Assembly: GCF_001513975.1 (NCBI RefSeq)
Contig: NZ_KQ947990.1
Coordinates: forward strand, 360,336 to 424,335
Direction: 5' to 3'
DNA: 64,000 bases
Origin: Streptomyces curacoi
GTDB lineage: Bacteria > Actinomycetota > Actinomycetes > Streptomycetales > Streptomycetaceae
The stretch's first letter is position 1; each line of letters starts with the position of its first letter. This document shows, piece by piece, positions 23,652 to 32,481 of the stretch. Both the position numbers and the translations under genes were made by a program. A model generated the notes under the pieces. It saw nothing but the letters and a program-made list of their open reading frames with translations. It was not told where the DNA came from and ran no database searches.

Positions 23652-25781
23652 ATGAGCGACATGATCACCGCGGACCTGGTCGATCTCGACCTGTCCGCCG
23701 ACACCAAGGAAGCGGCGGCGCGCGCCCTCGCCGAGCGCATGGTGGCCCTGGGCCGGGTCACCGACCTGGAGGGCTTCCTCGCCGACGTTGCCGCCCGTGA
23801 GGCGCAGATGCCGACCGGCCTCGACGGCGGCATCGGCATCCCGCACTGCCGCAGCGAGCACGTCACCGAGCCGACGCTGGCCTTCGGGCGCAGTGCCGCC
23901 GGCATCGACTTCGGCGCGGCGGACGGCCCCGCCGACCTGATCTTCCTCATCGCCGCGCCCGCGGGCGCCGACGACGCCCATCTGACGATCCTGTCGTCGC
24001 TGGCCCGGCAGCTGATGAACACCGAGTTCACGGACGCGCTGCGGTCGGCGGGCGACGCGGCGTCGGCGGCGGCGCTGATCCGGGGCGAGGAGCCCCCTGC
24101 GGCCGAGGCCGCCGATGCCGGTGCTGCCGGTGCTGCCGGTTCTGCCGGTTCCGAAGACTCCGTGGCGTCGTCGGTGGCGGCCTCCGCCGACGACGCCACG
24201 GGCACCACGGCCCCGGCGCCGGGCGCGCACGCCGAGGGCGCGAACGCCCCGGCGCCGGGCGCCCCGGCCGCCGACGGCGAGCGCCCCTTCCGTATCGTCG
24301 CCGTCACCTCCTGCCCGACCGGCATCGCCCACACGTACATGGCGGCCGAGTCGCTGGAGAACGCGGGCCGCGAGGCCGGTGTCGAACTCGTCGTGGAGAC
24401 ACAGGGCTCGGCCGGCTTCACGCGGCTCGACCCGGCCGTCATCGCGGCGGCGGACGGCGTGATCTTCGCCCACGACGTGCCCGTACGGGAGAAGGACCGG
24501 TTCGCCGGGAAGCCGACCGTCGACGTCGGCGTCAAGGCGGGCATCAACCGCCCCGCCGCGCTCATCACCGAGGTGCGCGAGAAGGCGGCGCGCGGCGAGG
24601 TCACGGCCGCTGCCCGACCCGGCTCCACCCCCGTCGAGCGCGCCGGCGAGCCGGGTGAGGGCTACGGCACCAAGCTGCGCAAGTGGCTGATGTCCGGCGT
24701 GAGCTACATGGTCCCGTTCGTCGCGGCGGGCGGTCTGCTGATCGCCCTCGGGTTCGCGATCGGCGGCTGGGAGATCGACAAGGCCAAGCCGGTCACCGAG
24801 CACTTCGACTGGCTCCAGGTCGACAGCTGGGCGGCGCTGCTGTTCCAGATCGGCCTCGTCGCCTTCGGCTTCCTGATCCCCGTCCTCGCCGGCTACATCG
24901 CCTACGGCATGGCGGACCGGCCCGGCCTCGTGCCCGGCTTCGTCGGCGGCATGATCGCCGCCGACATCAACGCGGGCTTCCTCGGCGGTCTGGCCGCCGG
25001 TCTGATCGCCGGTGCCGTCGTCCTCGGCATCCAGCGGATCAAGATCCCGCCGGTACTGCGCGGCATCATGCCGGTGGTCGTGATCCCACTGCTCTCGTCC
25101 ATGGTCGTCGGCTTCCTGATGCTGGTGGTGATCGGCAAGCCCATCGCCGAGGCCCAGAAGGCCATGACGGACTGGCTGGGCGGCCTCTCCGGCACCAACG
25201 CCGTCCTGCTCGGCATCCTGCTCGGCCTGATGATGTGCTTCGACCTGGGCGGACCGGTCAACAAGGTCGCGTACGCCTTCGCCACGGCCGGCATCACGGT
25301 GCAGGACCCGAGCGACTCCGCGATGAAGGTGATGGCCGCCGTGATGGCCGCGGGCATGGTCCCGCCGCTGGGCATGGCCCTGGCCACCACGATCCGCAAG
25401 AAGCTGTTCACCACGGCCGAGCGTGAGAACGGCAAGGCGGCCTGGGTGCTGGGCGCCTCCTTCATCTCCGAGGGCGCGATCCCGTTCGCCGCGGCCGACC
25501 CGCTGCGCGTCATCCCCGCATCCATGGCGGGCGGCGCGGTCACCGGCGCGCTCACCATGGCCTTCGGCTCGACCCTGCGCGCCCCGCACGGCGGCATCTG
25601 GGTCACCTTCCTCATCGGCAAGCCGTTCCTCTACCTGCTGGCCATCGCGGCCGGTACGGCGGTCACGGCCGGCCTGGTCATCCTCCTGAAGGGCATGCGC
25701 AGGACGGCTCCGGAGGGCGGCTCGGCCGCCGAGGCCCCGGCGGCCGTGACCGCGGAGGCGAAGCAGCCGGTGGCGGCGTAA
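23652..25781 (+). CDS. fruA: PTS fructose-specific EIIABC permease
   Basis: 709 residues with domains in order A-B-C. EIIA (1-145) has the phosphohistidine in GIGIPHCRS (His65). A flexible Ala/Gly/Pro linker spans ~145-208. EIIB (about 210-310) has the phosphocysteine in VTSCPTGIAHTYMAAE (Cys221). EIIC (about 335-690) is the membrane channel with about ten helices and GGPVNKVAYAFATAG. It imports fructose and phosphorylates it to fructose-1-phosphate using phosphate from HPr. AGGAG lies 7 bases before the ATG. It is the last gene of the operon; a perfect terminator follows at 25840. Confidence 0.95.
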   Translation: MSDMITADLVDLDLSADTKEAAARALAERMVALGRVTDLEGFLADVAAREAQMPTGLDGGIGIPHCRSEHVTEPTLAFGRSAAGIDFGAADGPADLIFLIAAPAGADDAHLTILSSLARQLMNTEFTDALRSAGDAASAAALIRGEEPPAAEAADAGAAGAAGSAGSEDSVASSVAASADDATGTTAPAPGAHAEGANAPAPGAPAADGERPFRIVAVTSCPTGIAHTYMAAESLENAGREAGVELVVETQGSAGFTRLDPAVIAAADGVIFAHDVPVREKDRFAGKPTVDVGVKAGINRPAALITEVREKAARGEVTAAARPGSTPVERAGEPGEGYGTKLRKWLMSGVSYMVPFVAAGGLLIALGFAIGGWEIDKAKPVTEHFDWLQVDSWAALLFQIGLVAFGFLIPVLAGYIAYGMADRPGLVPGFVGGMIAADINAGFLGGLAAGLIAGAVVLGIQRIKIPPVLRGIMPVVVIPLLSSMVVGFLMLVVIGKPIAEAQKAMTDWLGGLSGTNAVLLGILLGLMMCFDLGGPVNKVAYAFATAGITVQDPSDSAMKVMAAVMAAGMVPPLGMALATTIRKKLFTTAERENGKAAWVLGASFISEGAIPFAAADPLRVIPASMAGGAVTGALTMAFGSTLRAPHGGIWVTFLIGKPFLYLLAIAAGTAVTAGLVILLKGMRRTAPEGGSAAEAPAAVTAEAKQPVAA

Positions 25782-25839
25782 GGCTCCCACTTGTCCCTTT
25801 GAGGCGCTATGAGTTGTTCACGGCACCTGCGAGATACGT

Positions 25840-25869
25840 CACGGTCCGGGCCCAAAGGCCCGGACCGTG
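25840..25869 (+). terminator. Terminator of the fructose operon
   Basis: Perfect 13-base arms 25840-25852 and 25857-25869 around the loop CAAA. Confidence 0.9.
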
Positions 25870-25885
25870 GTGTCTACTGGAGCGT

Positions 25886-26140
25886 ATGCCTGAGCACGCC
25901 TCGTTCCTCCAGCTGCTGGGCGCGGCCGTCCTCGCCCTGGCGGCCGTGCTGTGGGTGATCGGCCTGACCCGCGTCCTGCGCCGTGCCCGCGCCGAGTCGT
26001 CGCCGCGGCGCCCGGGCTCGGCTCTCTCCGCGCTCCCGCACCAGCGCCAGGCCGCCCCCGAGCTGGAGGCCGTGGAGCTGACCCCGGCGGAACGGGACGC
26101 GTTCGCGGGACTGATTCGACAGCTCAACGACGGCCGCTGA
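25886..26140 (+). CDS. Small single-pass membrane protein
   Basis: 84 residues: MPEHASF, one hydrophobic helix at about 10-30 (LGAAVLALAAVLWVIGL), a basic stop-transfer patch, then a soluble tail with a short acidic helix (LTPAERDAFAGLIRQL). GGAG is close to the ATG. No family recognised. It follows the fru terminator by 17 bases, so it is its own unit. The last bases of the gene start a 30-bp duplication. Confidence 0.65.
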   Translation: MPEHASFLQLLGAAVLALAAVLWVIGLTRVLRRARAESSPRRPGSALSALPHQRQAAPELEAVELTPAERDAFAGLIRQLNDGR

Positions 26141-26192
26141 ACGGCGGGTCCGGCCCCCCGGAGCCGCTGAACGGCGGGTCCGGCCCCCCGGA
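26133..26192. repeat. Perfect 30-bp tandem duplication
   Basis: Units 26133-26162 and 26163-26192 are identical, with 8 bases of a third copy (one mismatch). The first covers the stop codon of the small membrane protein; each contains a potential GGGTCCGGCCCCCCGG stem. Confidence 0.9.
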
Positions 26193-26208
26193 GCCGGTGA
26201 ACAGGCTC

Positions 26209-26955
26209 TTACGACACCTGCGTCGCCCGCCGCTCCATCGCGTCCCGTGCCGCGTCCTCGCTGACGTACACCTCGCACATGTGCCGCCCGTCGGGCGTCG
26301 CCGTGTGCTCGACCTCCCAGAGGGAGACCTCCTCGCCGTCGCGCAGCAGGAAGGCGTGTTCGTAGAGCGAGAAGCACAACCCGGCGCGGCTGGCCCGGCG
26401 CGGGCGCCCGAACGCCTGCGTGATCTGGTGCGCGAACGCCGTGGCCAGTAACGCCGCCGTCTCCGCGCCCGGCCGGTCGGCGTTCTCCGCCCGGCGCAGC
26501 AGCCGGCGCGCGTGATCCGCCGAGTCGTCCGGCACATAGGCGTGCCGGGGCGCGGGGATCGTCGACAGCTGCACCGTCACCGGCAGTTCGAAGTCCGGCG
26601 CGTCCGGCGGCAGCGGCAGCCGCGCGGTCGCGGCGCGCAGCTCCTCCTCGTCGTCGTACACCTCGTGCTGCGGGGTGCGGTCGCGCGTGGTGTTGTGGAC
26701 GAGCTCCCACAGGGTGAGCGCCGAGCCGTCGGCGAGCAGCCAGGTGTGCCGGTACGTCTCGCGGTGCAGCCCCGCGCTGTGGTGCGCGGAGTGCAGCGAA
26801 CTGTCGTGAGCCAGCGCGCAGTCGAGGCGCTGTATGGTCTCGTCGGGCAACTCGAAGGAGTTCAGGGCGCGGCCGAGGAGCCGCGCGAGGTGCTCCTCCG
26901 GAGACTCGGGCGACTCCGGTGGTTCGTACGCTGCCGTCTCGTACGGAACGCTCAA
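26209..26955 (-). CDS. Streptomyces-conserved hypothetical protein made of two repeats (DUF6227-like)
   Basis: 248 residues, soluble. The protein is an internal duplication: residues ~20-34 and 68-112 (HLARLLGRA; YRHTWLLADGSALTLWELVH; HEVYDDEEELRAATARL) parallel ~146-160 and 198-243 (HARRLLRRA; YEHAFLLRDGEEVSLWEVEH; CEVYVSEDAARDAMERR). Shared LL-DG---LWE and EVY motifs suggest two copies of a small beta-sheet domain. I believe it belongs to a streptomycete family of unknown function (DUF6227, from memory). It uses a TTG start with GGGAG 7 bases upstream. A 15-bp palindrome lies in its promoter region. No function proposed. Confidence 0.8.
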   Translation of the reverse strand: MSVPYETAAYEPPESPESPEEHLARLLGRALNSFELPDETIQRLDCALAHDSSLHSAHHSAGLHRETYRHTWLLADGSALTLWELVHNTTRDRTPQHEVYDDEEELRAATARLPLPPDAPDFELPVTVQLSTIPAPRHAYVPDDSADHARRLLRRAENADRPGAETAALLATAFAHQITQAFGRPRRASRAGLCFSLYEHAFLLRDGEEVSLWEVEHTATPDGRHMCEVYVSEDAARDAMERRATQVS

Positions 26956-27012
26956 GGTTTCTCCCGGCGTTGCTGCATGTCACCTTGTGGGTGCATACCG
27001 TAGCCCCTCGGT

Positions 27013-27027
27013 CGGACATCATGTCCG
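27013..27027. promoter_or_regulatory. 15-bp palindrome CGGACAT-C-ATGTCCG
   Basis: Perfect 7-base arms 27013-27019 and 27021-27027, about 60 bases upstream of the TTG start of the two-repeat protein (minus strand). Operator candidate; the regulator is unknown. Confidence 0.5.
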
Positions 27028-27056
27028 GGAACCGAGAAAACGTACGTCCGGTAAAA

Positions 27057-27086
27057 CGCGCGGGCCGCGCGAGCAGTTCCCGCGCG
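27057..27086 (-). terminator. Hairpin after L,D-transpeptidase gene
   Basis: CGCGCGGG (27057-27064) pairs with CCCGCGCG (27079-27086) around a 14-base loop, about 50 bases past the transpeptidase stop. Confidence 0.55.
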
Positions 27087-27132
27087 CCCGACGATGTGTC
27101 AAGAAACCCTGCTCCGAGGGGATTTCAGGGGG

Positions 27133-28368
27133 TCACACGGCGCTGCCCGCGACCCACTCGCTCCACGCCATGTTCCAGCCGTTGAGTCCGTTGTCCGGCG
27201 CGACGGCCTTGTCGGGGGAGTTCTTGACGGTCACCACGTCGCCGATGAGCGAGTTGTCGTAGAACCACTTGCCAGGGGTGTCCCCCTGGGCTCCCTGCGC
27301 ATCCGCGAGCCCGACGCAGCCGTGGCTGGTGCCCTGGCGCCCGAAGGGCGGATTGCCCTTGTTGTACCAGTAGTTTCCGTGGATGAAGGTCCCCGACTGC
27401 GTCAGCCGCATCGCGTGCGGCACGTCCGGGATCTTGTACTCGCCCTCGAAGCCGACCGTCGAGCCGTCCATCTGCGTCTCCGTGAACTTCTCGGAGATCA
27501 CCATCTGCCCGTTGTACGTGGGGTTCTGCGCGCTGCCCGCCGATATCGGCACCGACTTGATCGTCTTGCCGTCGCGCACGACCGTCATCGTCTGCGTGTT
27601 GACGTCGACCGTCGAGACCTGTGCGCGCCCGACGTCGAAGGTGACCGTCTTCTTCTGCACCCCGAAGACGCCGTTCGCGCCCTCGACGCCGTCCAGGTCG
27701 ATCTTCATCGTGACCTTGGACCCGGCCTTCCAGTACTCCTCGGGCCGGAAGTCGAGCCGCTGCGCCCCGAACCAGTGCCCGACCACCTTCTGCCCGCTGC
27801 TGGAGGTGACCGTGATGTGCGACTGCACGGCCTTCTTGTCGCTGATCGCCTTGTCGAACGTGAACGACACCGGCATCCCGACACCGACCGTGGTGCCCCC
27901 GTCGGGCGTGTACGTCCCGATGAAGCTGTTGGCCGAAGAGACCGTGCTGAAGATCGAGTTGGCGGCCGAGGTGCGCCCGTCCGCGTCCTTCGCGGTGGCC
28001 GAGATCCGGTACTTCGTGCCCCGCTCCAGCTGCTCCTTCGGCTTCCAGCTGCCCCCGTCGGCGGATATCGACCCCGGCACGGCCTGCCCGGTCTCCGCCA
28101 CCGTCATCTTCACCTCGGTCAGCTTGCCGTCGCTGACCTTCACACCGGTCGAGTTGATCGACGCCCCTGTCGAGCCGTCCTTCGCCGAAATCGCGATCTT
28201 CGCGGCGGACGTCCTGGGTGAGTCCTTGCCGCCCTTGTCGTCGTGGTCGGCGTTGGCGCTGCCACCGCAGGCGGTGAGCGTCAGGGCGCCGATCATCAGG
28301 GCGGCACAGGCCCCCAGTACGCGCCGCGCTGCTATGTCCGGCGTTGTCACGAGCTGCTCCATCTTCAT
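27133..28368 (-). CDS. Lipoprotein L,D-transpeptidase (YkuD) with Ig-like domains
   Basis: 411 residues. Signal peptide with lipobox LTAC (Cys34, the lipid anchor), an acidic linker, two Ig-like/Big-type domains (about 55-270), and a YkuD catalytic domain containing IHGNYWYNKG and SHGCVGL (Cys351 with its His). It forms 3-3 cross-links in peptidoglycan on the outer face of the membrane, giving beta-lactam-tolerant wall growth; the arrangement matches mycobacterial LdtMt2-type enzymes. Start taken at ATG 28368; ATG 28362 is nearly equivalent. Single gene, followed by a hairpin. Confidence 0.93.
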   Translation of the reverse strand: MKMEQLVTTPDIAARRVLGACAALMIGALTLTACGGSANADHDDKGGKDSPRTSAAKIAISAKDGSTGASINSTGVKVSDGKLTEVKMTVAETGQAVPGSISADGGSWKPKEQLERGTKYRISATAKDADGRTSAANSIFSTVSSANSFIGTYTPDGGTTVGVGMPVSFTFDKAISDKKAVQSHITVTSSSGQKVVGHWFGAQRLDFRPEEYWKAGSKVTMKIDLDGVEGANGVFGVQKKTVTFDVGRAQVSTVDVNTQTMTVVRDGKTIKSVPISAGSAQNPTYNGQMVISEKFTETQMDGSTVGFEGEYKIPDVPHAMRLTQSGTFIHGNYWYNKGNPPFGRQGTSHGCVGLADAQGAQGDTPGKWFYDNSLIGDVVTVKNSPDKAVAPDNGLNGWNMAWSEWVAGSAV

Positions 28369-28541
28369 GCGGTCTGCGGGATCCGTTCCGTTCCACGGGG
28401 GAAGAGGCCCCCCTGACCGGACCGGGTTCCCTTCGTGCGCCATGAACGCCATCACGTGACAGAACCGCGACAATCACCCGCGCGGCGCAGGCGTCACCCC
28501 CTGGTGCCCCCGTCGGCGCTCCCGAACAGCTCCCCGCGCAC

Positions 28542-29600
28542 CTACCCGTGCATCTCCCCGCGCACCTCTCCGTGCATCTCCCCGTACAACTCCCTGTACG
28601 ACGGCCAAGCTCCCCCCGGCCCGTCCACCGGCTCGGCCGCGCGCACGGCACGCACGATCGCCCGGGTCACCATGTCCGCGCCCGCCGCGAGCAGCTCGTT
28701 GAGCGCGAGGGGCTGCCCGGGGTCGAGCGGGCGTTCCCCGGTGGCCAGCGTGAAGACCGTGTCCCCGTCGCTGAGCAGATGCACCGGCCGTACGGCGCGC
28801 GCGATGCCGTCGTGTGCCGTGCCGGCCACCTTCTGCGCCTGCGCCTTCGACAGTCGCGCATCGGTGGCGACCACCGCGAGCGTGGTGTTCAGCGGGGGCG
28901 GCGCGTTCTTCGCCGCGACCTCGGCAAGGTGCCTGCGGGCGGCTTCATGGACGTGCGCCGGTGGATAGTCCACCCGTCCCTGGAACAACTCCCCGTACAG
29001 CACGCCCGTTTCGGGATCCACCGCCGACCCCGCCGCGTTGGCCACCACCAGCGCGGCCACCGTGATCCCGGAGTCGAGGACGGTGCTCGCGGTGCCGACC
29101 CCGCCCTTGACCGGCCCGACCGTGGCTCCCGTACCGGCGCCCACGCACCCCTCCCGCACCGGCGCGCCGGGCTCACTCGCCGCGGCCGACTCGACCGCCT
29201 CCCGCCCGATGGCCGCGTCCGGCCTCGCCCGGAAGTCGCCGCCCCGCCCGAGATCGAAGACGCAGGCGGCCGGCACCACCGGCACGACATGTGCCGGATC
29301 CGCCCCCACCCGCACCCCGCGCCCCTGCTCCTCCAGCCAGGCCATCACCCCGGACGCCGCGTCGAGCCCGTACGCGCTGCCGCCGGTCAGCACGATCGCC
29401 TCGACCTTCTGCACGACGTTGCGTGGATCGAGCGCATCGGTCTCCTTGGTGCCGGGACCGCCGCCGCGTACGTCCACCGCGGCGACAGCCCCTCCCTCGG
29501 GCGCGAGGACGACCGTGGTGCCGGTGAGCCAACCGTCACCGGTGCGCGTCGCGTGTCCCACCCGTAGTCCGGCGACGTCTGTCAGTGCGTCAACTGTCAT
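28542..29600 (-). CDS. P1-family peptidase (DmpA/L-aminopeptidase-like Ntn hydrolase)
   Basis: 352 residues. N-terminal LTDVAGLRVGHA and central VLTGGSAYGLDAASGV are family signatures, and self-cleavage is expected near NTTLAVVATDA (Asn238/Thr239), freeing the nucleophile of the beta chain. The family has aminopeptidase, amidase or esterase activity; in vivo substrates are unclear. The C-terminus ends in a short repeat (GEMHGEVRGEMHG) encoded by duplicated bases at 28542-28580, probably dispensable. ATG 29600. It lies 56 bases from the LtrA gene on the same strand. Confidence 0.88.
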   Translation of the reverse strand: MTVDALTDVAGLRVGHATRTGDGWLTGTTVVLAPEGGAVAAVDVRGGGPGTKETDALDPRNVVQKVEAIVLTGGSAYGLDAASGVMAWLEEQGRGVRVGADPAHVVPVVPAACVFDLGRGGDFRARPDAAIGREAVESAAASEPGAPVREGCVGAGTGATVGPVKGGVGTASTVLDSGITVAALVVANAAGSAVDPETGVLYGELFQGRVDYPPAHVHEAARRHLAEVAAKNAPPPLNTTLAVVATDARLSKAQAQKVAGTAHDGIARAVRPVHLLSDGDTVFTLATGERPLDPGQPLALNELLAAGADMVTRAIVRAVRAAEPVDGPGGAWPSYRELYGEMHGEVRGEMHG

Positions 29601-29656
29601 GCGCCCAGTCTCGTCCAGCGACCCCCTCCATGACGTCGTCGACCGTTCCGCCGCCG

Positions 29657-30895
29657 CTAGGAGGCCGGCGCCCGCACCGTCTGTCTGTTCTCCCGGCCCG
29701 CCCTGTATGCCGTCAGCGTCGTCCCGGTCGCCACCGCCAGCGCCGAGACGCAGCCGGCCGCGAGCACCGCCCACTCGCCGAGGAACGTGCAGCAGATCAC
29801 CAGCAGGGCCGTGGTCGGCAGCACAAGTTGCTGGGTGATGCCCACCTTGAAGTACCGGGAGTGCAGTGCCCAGACGGTGAGCAGATAGAGCGCCGTCGGC
29901 AGGGTCACGGCGGCCGACGCGGCCAGCGTCGAGATGTGCGCCTTGCCGACGGCCTGCTCGACCGCCACCTCCAGGCCCGCGCCGACCGCGGCCGCCGAGG
30001 CGAAGACCAGGTAGTGGCCGTAGCCCCACAGGAACGCCTGCCTGTTGGAGCGCAGATGGCCGTGGATCGGCACGACGAAGTAGATCCACCACGCGGCGAA
30101 GATGATCAGCAGCCCGCCCGCGGCGATCGGCAGCAGCTCGCCCAGCGCGTCGCTCTCGTCGATGCCGGTCTTCACGGCGACCGTGGCCGCGGCGATGGTC
30201 TCGCCGAGCACGATGATCGTGAACAGCCCGTACCGCTCGGCGATATGGCGCGGATGCCAGGACGTGGGGTGGACCTTCTCCGCGTACGGCGGCACACACA
30301 TCTCCAGGACCACCATCACCAGGAACACCCAGGGCCTGCTGTCCTCGGGCAGGACCACCAGCCCCAGCCAGCCGATCTGGCACAGCAGCACACCGGCGGC
30401 GTACCGCAGGGCCATCGTTCTCTCCGGGCCCTCGCTCGATCCGGCCACGCGCAGCCACTGCGCCACGAGCGCGACCCGCATGATCACATAGCCCAGCCAG
30501 ACCGCCAGGAAATCGTGGTCCTCGAACGCTCGGGAGACCCCGGCCGCCAGGACCAGCACCCCGGCGATCTGGATCAGGGTGACGACTCGGTAGAGGGCGT
30601 CGTCGTTGTCGTAGGCCGAGGCGAACCAGGTGAAGTTCATCCACGCCCACCAGATGGCGAAGAAGATCATCGCGTAGTCGAGGATCCCCTCGCCCGCGTG
30701 CCCCTCGGCGACGGCGTGCACCAGTTGCAGGCCCGCCTGGGCGACGGCCACGACGAAACACAGGTCGAAGAAGAGTTCCAGCGGGGTGGCGGCCCGGTGC
30801 GCCTCGCCCCGGCCACGGGCCGTGAGTCTGCGCAGCGGGCGGCGGCTTTCGGGCGCGCGGGGGGAGTCCGGCGCGGGAGTCGAACTGGACGTCAT
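29657..30895 (-). CDS. Low-temperature-requirement A (LtrA) family membrane protein
   Basis: 412 residues. The opening LELFFDLCFVVAVAQ and later HIAERYGLFTIIVLGETI are hallmarks of the LtrA family, with about ten to twelve helices. First linked to cold growth in Listeria; the molecular activity is not established. An in-frame region upstream (KKIPALSVVLDP) leaves the start uncertain; ATG 30895 precedes the conserved part. It may be co-transcribed with the downstream P1 peptidase gene. Confidence 0.87.
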   Translation of the reverse strand: MTSSSTPAPDSPRAPESRRPLRRLTARGRGEAHRAATPLELFFDLCFVVAVAQAGLQLVHAVAEGHAGEGILDYAMIFFAIWWAWMNFTWFASAYDNDDALYRVVTLIQIAGVLVLAAGVSRAFEDHDFLAVWLGYVIMRVALVAQWLRVAGSSEGPERTMALRYAAGVLLCQIGWLGLVVLPEDSRPWVFLVMVVLEMCVPPYAEKVHPTSWHPRHIAERYGLFTIIVLGETIAAATVAVKTGIDESDALGELLPIAAGGLLIIFAAWWIYFVVPIHGHLRSNRQAFLWGYGHYLVFASAAAVGAGLEVAVEQAVGKAHISTLAASAAVTLPTALYLLTVWALHSRYFKVGITQQLVLPTTALLVICCTFLGEWAVLAAGCVSALAVATGTTLTAYRAGRENRQTVRAPAS

Positions 30896-31022
30896 GGGAT
30901 CAAGCACAACAGATAGGGCGGGGATTTTCTTGCGCAGGGATTCACAAGTGCGCAAGGGCGGTGGCCCGCTGTCGGGGGCCTCGCCGTGCGGGCCGTCGCC
31001 CCGGCGGCCGTACTCTGGACGC

Positions 31023-31205
31023 ATGAGTACCGTCCCCGCCCCCGAGCCGCGTGAGCCGAAGCCCGCGCTGATCTTCGACGACCCGCTGGACCAGCAGTCC
31101 TCCGACGACACGGACCGCGGCTGGGGCGAGAGGCCGGGCACCGACGGCGACAGCGCGGCCGACCTCAAGCGCTTCCTCGACGAGAAGCCGCCCCACCACC
31201 TCTGA
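31023..31205 (+). CDS. Small acidic hypothetical protein
   Basis: 60 residues (MSTVPAPEPREPKP, IFDDPLDQQSSDDTDRGW, ADLKRFLDEKPPHHL), hydrophilic, no signal peptide or helix. Composition and codon use are those of a real gene. It is divergent from ltrA and stops 4 bases before the convergent mscL stop. Possible leaderless start (TACTCT about 9 bases before the ATG as -10). I believe it is conserved in streptomycetes; function unknown. Confidence 0.6.
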   Translation: MSTVPAPEPREPKPALIFDDPLDQQSSDDTDRGWGERPGTDGDSAADLKRFLDEKPPHHL

Positions 31206-31209
31206 GCCG

Positions 31210-31668
31210 CTACTGCCGGCTGGGCCCCGAACCGCGCTGAGCGACCAGCGCGTCGCGGATCTCCTTCAGCACCTCCAGCTCGGTCACCTCGATGACCTCC
31301 TGCGTGCCCTCCTTCGCCTTGCGCCGGGCCTCCTGGCGGGCCAGGTACTTCGCCATGGGCAGGACCATCAGGAAGTAGACGACGGCCGCGGTGATCACGA
31401 AGCTGAGGGTCGCGCCGAGGACGGAGCCCCACAGGATCCGAATGCCCTGCTCGCCCCGGCAGGTCGAGCTCAGGCACGAGCTGTAGTGATCGAGGTTCTT
31501 GGTGCCGATCGCTCCGACCAGCGGGTTGATGATCCCCTTCACCACCGCGTTGACGATGTTGGTGAACGCGGCGCCGATGACCACCGCCACGGCCAGATCG
31601 ACCACGTTGCCGCGCATCAGGAAGGCCTTGAAGCCCTGCCAGACGCTCGGTTCCTTCTTCTCGCTCAA
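31210..31668 (-). CDS. mscL: Large-conductance mechanosensitive channel MscL
   Basis: 152 residues. MscL signature GFKAFLMRGNVVDLAVAVVIG (pore helix 1), second helix ITAAVVYFLMVLPMAK, and a C-terminal coiled helix rich in Glu/Lys. Opens under membrane tension to release solutes during osmotic down-shock. The TTG at 31668 gives the usual N-terminus SEKKEPSVWQ with GAGGGG upstream; an in-frame GTG at 31692 is possible. An insertion with two Cys (YSSCLSSTCRG) in the periplasmic loop may form a disulfide. Confidence 0.92.
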   Translation of the reverse strand: MSEKKEPSVWQGFKAFLMRGNVVDLAVAVVIGAAFTNIVNAVVKGIINPLVGAIGTKNLDHYSSCLSSTCRGEQGIRILWGSVLGATLSFVITAAVVYFLMVLPMAKYLARQEARRKAKEGTQEVIEVTELEVLKEIRDALVAQRGSGPSRQ

Positions 31669-31797
31669 CTCGGAGCCACCCCTCGGACGCACACGTTGTG
31701 GAACAGACCGCTCCGCAACCTACGTCAGCGCCGGGCCGTCCTGTCCAGTCGGGCCCCTCGGTCGAGGCACCTGACAGCGGGCCGCCCGAAAACCGGC

Positions 31798-32337
31798 TCA
31801 GCACAGCGTCACCGCCAGCCGCGCCGTGGCACTCGCGCCCGCAAGACGCGCCGCGGTGGCACGCGGCACCGACAGCACGACCAGTGCCCCGCTCTCGGCC
31901 GCGGACTCCAGCGGCTCCGGAACCTTCGCGACCCGCGCCCCGCGCGCGACCACCTGGGCGTCGCCGCCCGTCGCGGTCTCCTCGGCGGCGATCACGTCCA
32001 CCCGGTCGCCGGGCCGCAGCAGTCGCACGGTCGCCCCGTCGGCGATCCGCACGGGCGCCAAGACCCGCTCGACGGCCCGGTGCTGGCGTACCGGCTCCGC
32101 CACCGGATGCCCGCGCGCCCGGTCGTCCTCCCGCGGGCCCGCCGCCACGAGTGCCGCCGCGGTGACGGCGAGCCCGGCGGCCACGGCCCGCCTGCGGTGC
32201 CGTACGAGACGGTGCAGGTGATACCGCCCGCTCCGCACCCGCACGGGGGCGAAGTGCGGCACCTCGCACGTGGCCGGAGCGTCGGTGCCCAGGGGGAGCG
32301 GGGCCGGAGAGCGAGGGGACGAGGGAGCAACGGACAT
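31798..32337 (-). CDS. SAF-domain membrane protein (CpaB/RcpC-like)
   Basis: 179 residues. A cytosolic N-terminus with basic RRRAVAAG, one membrane helix at about 52-67, then a SAF domain (VLAPVRIADGATVRLLRPGDRVDVIAAE) as in Flp-pilus assembly protein CpaB. No other pilus gene is nearby, so a pilus role is not supported; this orphan SAF protein beside mscL is a recurring streptomycete arrangement as I recall. ATG 32337. Confidence 0.8.
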   Translation of the reverse strand: MSVAPSSPRSPAPLPLGTDAPATCEVPHFAPVRVRSGRYHLHRLVRHRRRAVAAGLAVTAAALVAAGPREDDRARGHPVAEPVRQHRAVERVLAPVRIADGATVRLLRPGDRVDVIAAEETATGGDAQVVARGARVAKVPEPLESAAESGALVVLSVPRATAARLAGASATARLAVTLC

Positions 32338-32481
32338 GAGGACCACCACCTGCGACGACGGAACGGCTTGCGAGCCCACGATCAGGCATCGCGCCGCCGC
32401 CCGCTGAGGCCGGTGGACTACCGGCCGGTTGTGGAAAACTCCCTCACCCGAAGGAGCCGCTCCGCGCCCCGCGCCGCCGCA

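Noticed and set aside
23392..23655. Small gene between fruK and fruA
   Set aside because: Translation is repeat-derived Pro/Thr/His sequence with no domain; the repeat explains the open frame.
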